DNA from: an uncultured Muribaculaceae bacterium
GTDB taxonomy: Bacteria; Bacteroidota; Bacteroidia; Bacteroidales; Muribaculaceae
Direction: 5' to 3'
Assembly: GCA_910589425.1 (NCBI GenBank)
Contig: CAJUSZ010000030.1
Span: 1-28,276 of the forward strand
Length of the DNA: 28,276 nt
Below the pieces are notes generated by a model. It had not been told where the DNA came from. It ran no database searches and saw only the letters and a program-made list of their open reading frames with translations. The position numbers were made by a program, and so were the translations under genes. Every line of letters starts with the position of its first letter. Position 1 is the first letter of the stretch. This document shows positions 23,632 through 28,276 of the stretch, one piece after another.

Positions 23632-25008
23632 ATGCAGAACAGAATTCCAATATCCCAAATGCAGCTCGGACACCGGCAGATCGGCGTCTGGGCTGTCAGC
23701 AGCATGGAGCAGATAATCGGCGCCGGACTCTCCACGATCGTCGGAATAATAATCCCTATGATGCAGCTGGCCTCTGCCGGACACCGGATGCCCGGGCTGC
23801 TGCAGGGGACAATCGGAGCCGCCGGGCTTCTCGGAATCGCGGTCGGATCTCCGGTCATCGGTCGGATTTCGGACGCCGACGGCTATCTGCGTTGGTTCAG
23901 GATATGCCCCGCGTTGATTTTCGTTGCATCGCTGCTCGCCGTCATCTTCCCTCACAAGGCTGTACTTATCCCGGCCCTGTTCCTGATCGGATTCGGAGTC
24001 GGAGGCGGCTACACGCTCGATTCAGCCTACATCTCTGAGACAATGCCATCCAAATGGAAGCTGATGATGGTCGGCGCGGCCAAAGCCACTTGCTCGCTCG
24101 GATTCATGGGATTCGCCGCGATAGCCTGGTGGTGGCTCGGATCGGGTCTTGGGGCAGACCACTGGAATTATCTCTTCTACATCACGGCCGCGGCCGGACT
24201 CATCACTTTTCTTCTGCGCCTGCGCTGGGCGGAATCTCCCGTTTGGCTCGCCGACCACGGACACCGTGAGGCTGCACTTAAGGCCGCCGAGACCCTGCTC
24301 GGGCCTGATGCCGGAATAGACTCCGCCAGACCGGCCGCAGTCTCCTCAAAAGGAGGCACGCCGGCAAAACAATCATTCTTCAAAGGGAGAAACCTTCTGA
24401 AAGTGATTTTCAGCGGTGTTACGTGGGCTTGCGAGGGAGTGGGCGTCTACGGCGTCGGAGTCTTCCTTCCGCTGCTTATAATAGCCCTCGGATTCGACCG
24501 ATCCCACGCAGAGGGAATGGACAAGATCATAAACTCCGTGGAGATGACAACCATGATCAACTTCTTCATCATTCCCGGATTCATAATCGGTCTGCTGCTT
24601 GTCAGACGACTGAATCATGGCAAGATGATGACATGGGGATTTCTGATCTCGGCATTGGGAATGGCAGTGTTGCTCTGGGCTTACATAGACCGGTGGCCCG
24701 TGTGGATCTCCATTGTGGCGTTCATGACATTCGAGATAGCGCTCAACGCCGGGCCGCACCTTGTTACATTCATCATCCCCTCGCAGATATATCCTGTCGA
24801 GATCCGGGGAGCGGGCGACGGAATCGCCGCCATGTTCGGCAAAGTAGGCGCTATCCTCGGAGTGTTCCTGATGCCTGTGCTTCTCGAAAGCGGAGGAATA
24901 AGGCTCGTGCTGGTGGTCTGCATAGCCGTGATGATACTCGGGGCACTGGTATCGGCTGTGCTTACCCCTGTCGTTTTGCCCCCGGCGAAGAAACAAAAGA
25001 AGTCCTGA
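23632..25008 (+). CDS. MFS transporter at the end of the urease operon
   Basis: A 458-residue twelve-helix MFS protein of the metabolite:proton symporter or sugar-porter type. Typical features are GRISDADGYLRWFR after helix 2, GVGGGYTLDSAYISETMPSK around helices 4-5, a central cytoplasmic loop (about 205-245), and PSQIYPVEIRGAGDGIAAMFGK near helix 10. The substrate cannot be told from sequence. It lies 37 bp after the urea channel with no terminator between, so it is probably co-transcribed. No recognisable nickel importer (NikABCDE, NikMNQO, HupE/UreJ or NiCoT) is present, so nickel-complex or organic nickel-chelate uptake, or export of a nitrogen product, are possible but unproven roles. 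Confidence 0.85.
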   Translation: MQNRIPISQMQLGHRQIGVWAVSSMEQIIGAGLSTIVGIIIPMMQLASAGHRMPGLLQGTIGAAGLLGIAVGSPVIGRISDADGYLRWFRICPALIFVASLLAVIFPHKAVLIPALFLIGFGVGGGYTLDSAYISETMPSKWKLMMVGAAKATCSLGFMGFAAIAWWWLGSGLGADHWNYLFYITAAAGLITFLLRLRWAESPVWLADHGHREAALKAAETLLGPDAGIDSARPAAVSSKGGTPAKQSFFKGRNLLKVIFSGVTWACEGVGVYGVGVFLPLLIIALGFDRSHAEGMDKIINSVEMTTMINFFIIPGFIIGLLLVRRLNHGKMMTWGFLISALGMAVLLWAYIDRWPVWISIVAFMTFEIALNAGPHLVTFIIPSQIYPVEIRGAGDGIAAMFGKVGAILGVFLMPVLLESGGIRLVLVVCIAVMILGALVSAVLTPVVLPPAKKQKKS

Positions 25009-25042
25009 GTGGGGCACGTTGCAAGTTTTTACCCGTTTTAGA

Positions 25043-25072
25043 TTGATGTCTCAGGAATTTTGACTAAGTTTG
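25043..25072 (+). promoter_or_regulatory. Promoter of the lipoprotein gene
   Basis: TTG (25043-25045), a 19-bp spacer and TAAGTTTG (25065-25072) match the consensus closely. Transcription would start near 25079, about 49 nt before the GTG start. A 14-codon ORF (25087-25131) in the leader overlaps that GTG. Confidence 0.55.
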
Positions 25073-25127
25073 CACCGCTTTTCAGCATGGAGGACAAAAT
25101 CATAGTATTTCTCCGAAACATCAGATC

Positions 25128-25736
25128 GTGAAAAAGCTCAGCAACAATCCACTAAATTCATCAGCCACTGTCTCCGCATCGTATGCGATGATGACCGCAG
25201 CTTTCATAATCATAGCCGTGATCCAGTCTTCATGCGGAAAAATGAAAACAGATCAAGCTCAGGACAGCGGCGAAGCATCCCGTCAGGAACAGTTCCATGC
25301 CGACGCCGACATTGCCATGTCGGTCAGCAGCATAGTTGACGCGCTAAAAGTCGGGGAGGCGCTCGACAGCGCGGATTATGATTTCGAGGGAATCCTGACC
25401 GACGGACTTGGCCGGCCCATCTATACCGACTCCCAGGGCAATCCCGGTGAATGGTCGGTGGATGTGCTTACGGACAGCTCGGCGGCCATAAGGAATCTCA
25501 ACACAGGCGATCTTCTCCCCGACCAGCTCGAGGACTACATTGTGAAAGGACTCGGACTGGACAGGAGCAATATCATAGAAAGCTCCGAATATGACGATGA
25601 CGACGACACGGAAATGAGCGTGTACGATTTCGGGGCGGGAATGATCCGCTTTGAGAAGCGCAGGGTACACGTCCCCAACGGCACGGAAAGCGTCCTGATG
25701 ACAATCGCGTTGGGAAGATATCCCGCTTCAGAGTGA
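25128..25736 (+). CDS. Putative lipoprotein of unknown function
   Basis: A 202-residue protein with an N-terminal hydrophobic stretch (ASYAMMTAAFIIIAVIQSSC) ending in Cys36, the likely lipidation site of a type II signal; the SSC box is loose but acceptable for Bacteroidota. The mature region is acidic, with a run of five Asp near residue 158, and contains DGLGRPIYTDSQGNPGEW. I recognise no family. The start is GTG, overlapped by the stop of a 14-codon leader ORF (MEDKIIVFLRNIRS). Its 3' end overlaps the convergent acyltransferase gene by 9 bp. It has its own promoter and is likely monocistronic. Confidence 0.7.
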   Translation: MKKLSNNPLNSSATVSASYAMMTAAFIIIAVIQSSCGKMKTDQAQDSGEASRQEQFHADADIAMSVSSIVDALKVGEALDSADYDFEGILTDGLGRPIYTDSQGNPGEWSVDVLTDSSAAIRNLNTGDLLPDQLEDYIVKGLGLDRSNIIESSEYDDDDDTEMSVYDFGAGMIRFEKRRVHVPNGTESVLMTIALGRYPASE

Positions 25737-26558
25737 ATAGACTGCGCGGCGCAGTTCTGCGGCTATGGCTGCCGGTGATGAATCCCGGACGCCACACGAT
25801 GTGATGTCTACAGGATCGCCGAAAACCACACGGAACCGTTTCCCTTTCTGGCTGAAAAGCTCCGATGGAAGAAGCGCCTGCTCTATGTTTATTTTCAATC
25901 CAAGCCGCTTCCGCAGCCTGGCTACCTTGTAGAAACGCGGGGAATTAAGCGCCTCGAAACGTACCGGCACGATGCGGCGTCCCGATTCCATCGACTTCGC
26001 TACAAATGATTTCTGCCATTCAAGATCGCGGATCTCTCCGTCGGCGCCCAGACGGGAGACAAGCCCGGCCGGGAAGACGCATATATGCGATTCCGAAGCG
26101 AAAGCCGAAGCGATCAGCCGCGCCGATTCCCGTGCCTGGGAACCGTATTTGTTCACAGGAAGAAAGACCGGAGCCAACGGCTCCACATGCATGAGCATGT
26201 CGTTGACAAGCACCTTGACATTACCGTCGCCGAATGTCTCGCCGAGGAGCCTCACCATCGTTATGCCGTCGAGTCCGCCGAGCGGATGATTGCATGCGAA
26301 GACAAGCCGGCTCATTCCGCGCAGCTTCTCAAGCCCTACAGTCTCAACCGATATGCCGAGCTGATCAAGCACCGAGGCTGAGAATGCTGAGCCCTCAGCC
26401 GGGAAAGCCCCCTTAAGGAGCAGATTGAGGTCATTCTGGCGTATGATCCGCGCCAGCACATTGATCAGCACTCCGGGCAAAAGACGGTTTGCGCCGCGCG
26501 AAAGACGGCGGCGCAATATCGTCTTTATGTCGAGTTGCAGTGGAGTCTGGCGTGCCAT
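25728..26558 (-). CDS. PlsC-type lysophospholipid/ornithine- or glycine-lipid acyltransferase
   Basis: A 276-residue acyltransferase of the PlsC/hemolysin-like group. The catalytic box reads NHPLGGLDG (Asn90, His91, Asp97), with five residues between His and Asp instead of the usual four. VFPAGLVSRLG (about 161-171) corresponds to the FPEG substrate-binding motif, and RIVPVRFEALNSPRFY to the later conserved block. Bacteroidales proteins with this layout include the O-acyltransferase of glycine-lipid synthesis (GlsA), usually next to an N-acyltransferase gene; no such partner is present here, so GlsA is only one candidate. No signal peptide; it would work at the inner-membrane face. It starts 10 bp after the purF-like stop and is in its operon. 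Confidence 0.8.
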   Translation of the reverse strand: MARQTPLQLDIKTILRRRLSRGANRLLPGVLINVLARIIRQNDLNLLLKGAFPAEGSAFSASVLDQLGISVETVGLEKLRGMSRLVFACNHPLGGLDGITMVRLLGETFGDGNVKVLVNDMLMHVEPLAPVFLPVNKYGSQARESARLIASAFASESHICVFPAGLVSRLGADGEIRDLEWQKSFVAKSMESGRRIVPVRFEALNSPRFYKVARLRKRLGLKINIEQALLPSELFSQKGKRFRVVFGDPVDITSCGVRDSSPAAIAAELRRAVYSL

Positions 26559-26568
26559 CAGCAGTCGG

Positions 26569-27978
26569 TCAGAACCGTGAGCTTCCGTCGAAACAATGGG
26601 TGCATATCTGGCACTTGGGAAGGCCTATGGCCTCCACCAGCGTTTCGAGCGAGTTGAACTTGAGCGAGGTCAGTCCGAAATTCTGGCGGATTATGTCTAC
26701 CATCCGCTCATATTCAGGCGAACCGGTGGTGGCGTATTTGTCGAGATTCTTGTCCGGATCCCCTTCGAGATCCTTGATGATACGGCGCGTGATCAGTTCA
26801 AGATCGCTCTTCGAGGCGCTGAATCCGATGAACGGACAGCTGTAGATGAGCGGCGGACATGCAATGCGTATATGCACCTCGCGGGCACCGTATTCGTAGA
26901 GAACCCGCGTGTTGTCGCGCAACTGCGTTCCCCTGACGATGGAGTCGTCGCAAAGCAGCACACGCTGTCCGCTGAGAACGTCTCGGTTGGGGATGAGCTT
27001 CATCTTGGCCACAAGATTTCTAAGCTCCTGACGCGGAGGAGTGAAACTCCGGGGCCATGTCGGGGTATATTTGGCTATCGCCCTCTTATAGGGCACTCCT
27101 TTTCCACAGGCATAGCCGAGCGCCATTCCAACTCCCGAATCCGGAATACCGCAGCAGCAGTCTATCTCCTCTTTGTCGGCCCGGCCCATCTCTTCTCCAA
27201 ACCGGAAACGGGTATCCTCCACGTTGCGTCCTTCGTAGCTTGACGTGGGGAATCCGTAGTATACCCAGAGGAACGAGCATACCTGCATCTCCTTTTCGGG
27301 CTCCTTTATGAGCTGGATGCTGTCGGCACGGAGCCTGACAATCTCTCCGGGGCCGAGGAAACGCACTGTCTCGAAATCAAGATTGGGGAATGAGCTGCTT
27401 TCGCTTGAGGCGGCCATAGCCCCATCCTTGCGGCCTATCACTATGGGTGTGCGTCCGAGACGGTCGCGCGCGGCTATGATTCCGTCGTCGGTGAGAATCA
27501 GCATCGAGCAGGATCCTTTTACCTTACGGTAGACATTCTCTATCCCCTCCTTGAAATCGCGGCCCTGATTGATGAGCAACGCCACGAGTTCGGTCTGGTT
27601 GGTCTGTCCGGAACTCAGTTCGGCAAAATGCATCCCCTGGTCAAGGAGTTCCTGCTCAAGCTCGTCGATATTGGCGATCTTGGCCACGGTAACGATAGCG
27701 AAACGTCCGAGATGAGAGTTGATTATGATCGGCTGCGCGTCTGTGTCGCTGATGATGCCGATTCCTGAATTACCTGTGAATTTCTCAAGATCGTCCTCGA
27801 ATTTAGTCCGGAAATAAGTGCTTTCCAGATTGTGGATAGAGCGGGCGAAGCGATTGTTCTCGGCGTCGAAGGTAGCCATGCCGCCGCGGCGTGTGCCGAG
27901 ATGTGAATTGTAGTCAGTGCCGTAGAAAAGATCCGTCACACAAGGACGTTTGGCCACTGTCCCGAAGAAACCTCCCAT
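26569..27978 (-). CDS. PurF-like amidophosphoribosyltransferase paralogue lacking the glutaminase cysteine
   Basis: A 469-residue protein with the full PurF layout: N-terminal glutaminase-like domain (1 to about 230) and C-terminal phosphoribosyltransferase domain with the PRPP loop LLCDDSIVRGTQL (341-353) and IPDSGVGMALGYA. Canonical PurF begins with Cys-Gly-[IV]-[FV]-Gly, where the Cys is the nucleophile. Here the protein begins M-G-G-F-F-G, so that Cys is Gly. The HVRY.T and GN glutamine-binding motifs are also absent. By contrast the four iron-sulfur ligands of Bacillus-type PurF appear retained (about Cys234, Cys381, Cys456, Cys459). It should bind PRPP but cannot use glutamine in the usual way; free ammonia or another role is possible. 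No upstream start restores a Cys. It heads a two-gene operon with the acyltransferase. Confidence 0.82.
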   Translation of the reverse strand: MGGFFGTVAKRPCVTDLFYGTDYNSHLGTRRGGMATFDAENNRFARSIHNLESTYFRTKFEDDLEKFTGNSGIGIISDTDAQPIIINSHLGRFAIVTVAKIANIDELEQELLDQGMHFAELSSGQTNQTELVALLINQGRDFKEGIENVYRKVKGSCSMLILTDDGIIAARDRLGRTPIVIGRKDGAMAASSESSSFPNLDFETVRFLGPGEIVRLRADSIQLIKEPEKEMQVCSFLWVYYGFPTSSYEGRNVEDTRFRFGEEMGRADKEEIDCCCGIPDSGVGMALGYACGKGVPYKRAIAKYTPTWPRSFTPPRQELRNLVAKMKLIPNRDVLSGQRVLLCDDSIVRGTQLRDNTRVLYEYGAREVHIRIACPPLIYSCPFIGFSASKSDLELITRRIIKDLEGDPDKNLDKYATTGSPEYERMVDIIRQNFGLTSLKFNSLETLVEAIGLPKCQICTHCFDGSSRF

Positions 27979-28045
27979 AGTCTTTTATCTGTCTTTATTC
28001 CCGCGAGGCCATGCCGGCGGCGCGGGGTTGAAAAAAATGAAAGCA

Positions 28046-28053
28046 CAAAATTA
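28046..28053 (-). promoter_or_regulatory. -7 box upstream of the purF-like gene
   Basis: On the minus strand TAATTTTG matches TAnnTTTG, about 70 bp before the start codon. I see no clear -33 box at the right distance. Confidence 0.4.
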
Positions 28054-28071
28054 GTAAAAAAATCCGGGTTG

Positions 28072-28111
28072 AAAAAATCAGGACGCCTGCGGATTTCGCG
28101 TGGCGTCCTGA
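28072..28111 (-). terminator. Intrinsic terminator of the gene at the window end
   Basis: TCAGGACGCC (28078-28087) and GGCGTCCTGA (28102-28111) pair perfectly, with further GCG/CGC pairing inside the loop. On the minus strand the stem is followed by TTTTTT (28077-28072). This is a textbook terminator 42 bp after the stop of the partial gene. Confidence 0.85.
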
Positions 28112-28152
28112 AAATATTCAGTGCGTGTATGTGCCTGACCGGCCTGAGAGGA

Positions 28153-28276
28153 TTATTTCACTTCCCAGGTCTCCGTGGTCTTGAGGATCATGTCGCGCAG
28201 CGATGAGAATCCTTTCTTGGCCGGGAGTTTGACAGTTAGTGCTTTCAAAAAATAGTCTATAAAATTGACGCCGAAT
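28153..28276 (-). CDS. 3' end of an unidentified gene, cut by the window edge
   Basis: The minus strand is open from the window edge to a TAA at 28155-28153, encoding the last 40 residues of a protein (FGVNFIDYFLKALTVKLPAK ... LKTTETWEVK). I cannot assign a family from this piece. A strong terminator directly downstream and codon use like the neighbouring genes support it being a real gene. Confidence 0.6.
   Translation of the reverse strand, partial: FGVNFIDYFLKALTVKLPAKKGFSSLRDMILKTTETWEVK

Overview
The window looks like a chromosomal segment of a gut Bacteroidota, order Bacteroidales, most likely Muribaculaceae or a close relative. This is inferred from the promoters (TTTG, 18-21 bp spacer, TAnnTTTG), the lack of Shine-Dalgarno sequences, a gingipain-type C25 peptidase, secreted proteins with short C-terminal 'PG.YI...GK' tails, and a GC-rich coding sequence with AT-rich gaps. 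No rRNA, tRNA, CRISPR array, phage or complete insertion sequence was recognised.

Layout. (1) 206-1542: a three-repeat secreted protein whose signal peptide is cut off by a one-base deficit in a poly-A tract. (2) 1661-3709, minus: a small defence/addiction island with a frameshifted HigA-type antitoxin, a DUF4411 PIN-domain protein and an Xre-ImmA/IrrE metalloprotease; a 22-bp palindrome covers its promoter. (3) 4103-7374, plus: MsbA-like ABC exporter, a PurN fused to a CD225/dispanin membrane domain, and a DUF2752 membrane protein. (4) 7540-10672, minus: C25 peptidase plus a small secreted protein, with related short repeats on both sides. (5) 11130-12140, minus: an orphan LacI regulator. 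(6) 12840-15095: RNase R with a long structured leader. (7) 15227-16447: a fosmidomycin-resistance-type MFS exporter. (8) 16635-25008: a complete urease operon, ureA-ureB-ureC-ureE-ureF-ureG-ureD, then a urea channel and an MFS transporter. (9) 25128-25736: a lipoprotein. (10) 25728-27978, minus: a PurF-like protein without its glutaminase nucleophile, with a PlsC-type acyltransferase downstream. (11) The 3' end of an unidentified minus-strand gene.

How the genes work together. The urease block is self-contained for urea uptake and hydrolysis: the UT channel admits urea, UreABC hydrolyses it to ammonia and CO2, and UreDEFG load nickel. No recognisable nickel importer is present, so the terminal MFS protein is an open question. 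UreB is much longer than usual. Two purine-synthesis proteins (PurN and a PurF paralogue) have atypical architectures.

The least-explained structure is a small element with terminal arms beginning GAGTGTGTTT. It occurs in the leader of the ABC operon (3960-4096) and between ureE and ureF (19936-20142); the same arms form a hairpin just before rnr. Two separate poly-A tracts at CAA-AAA-AAA codons are off by one base in opposite directions, which may be phase variation, transcriptional slippage or assembly error.
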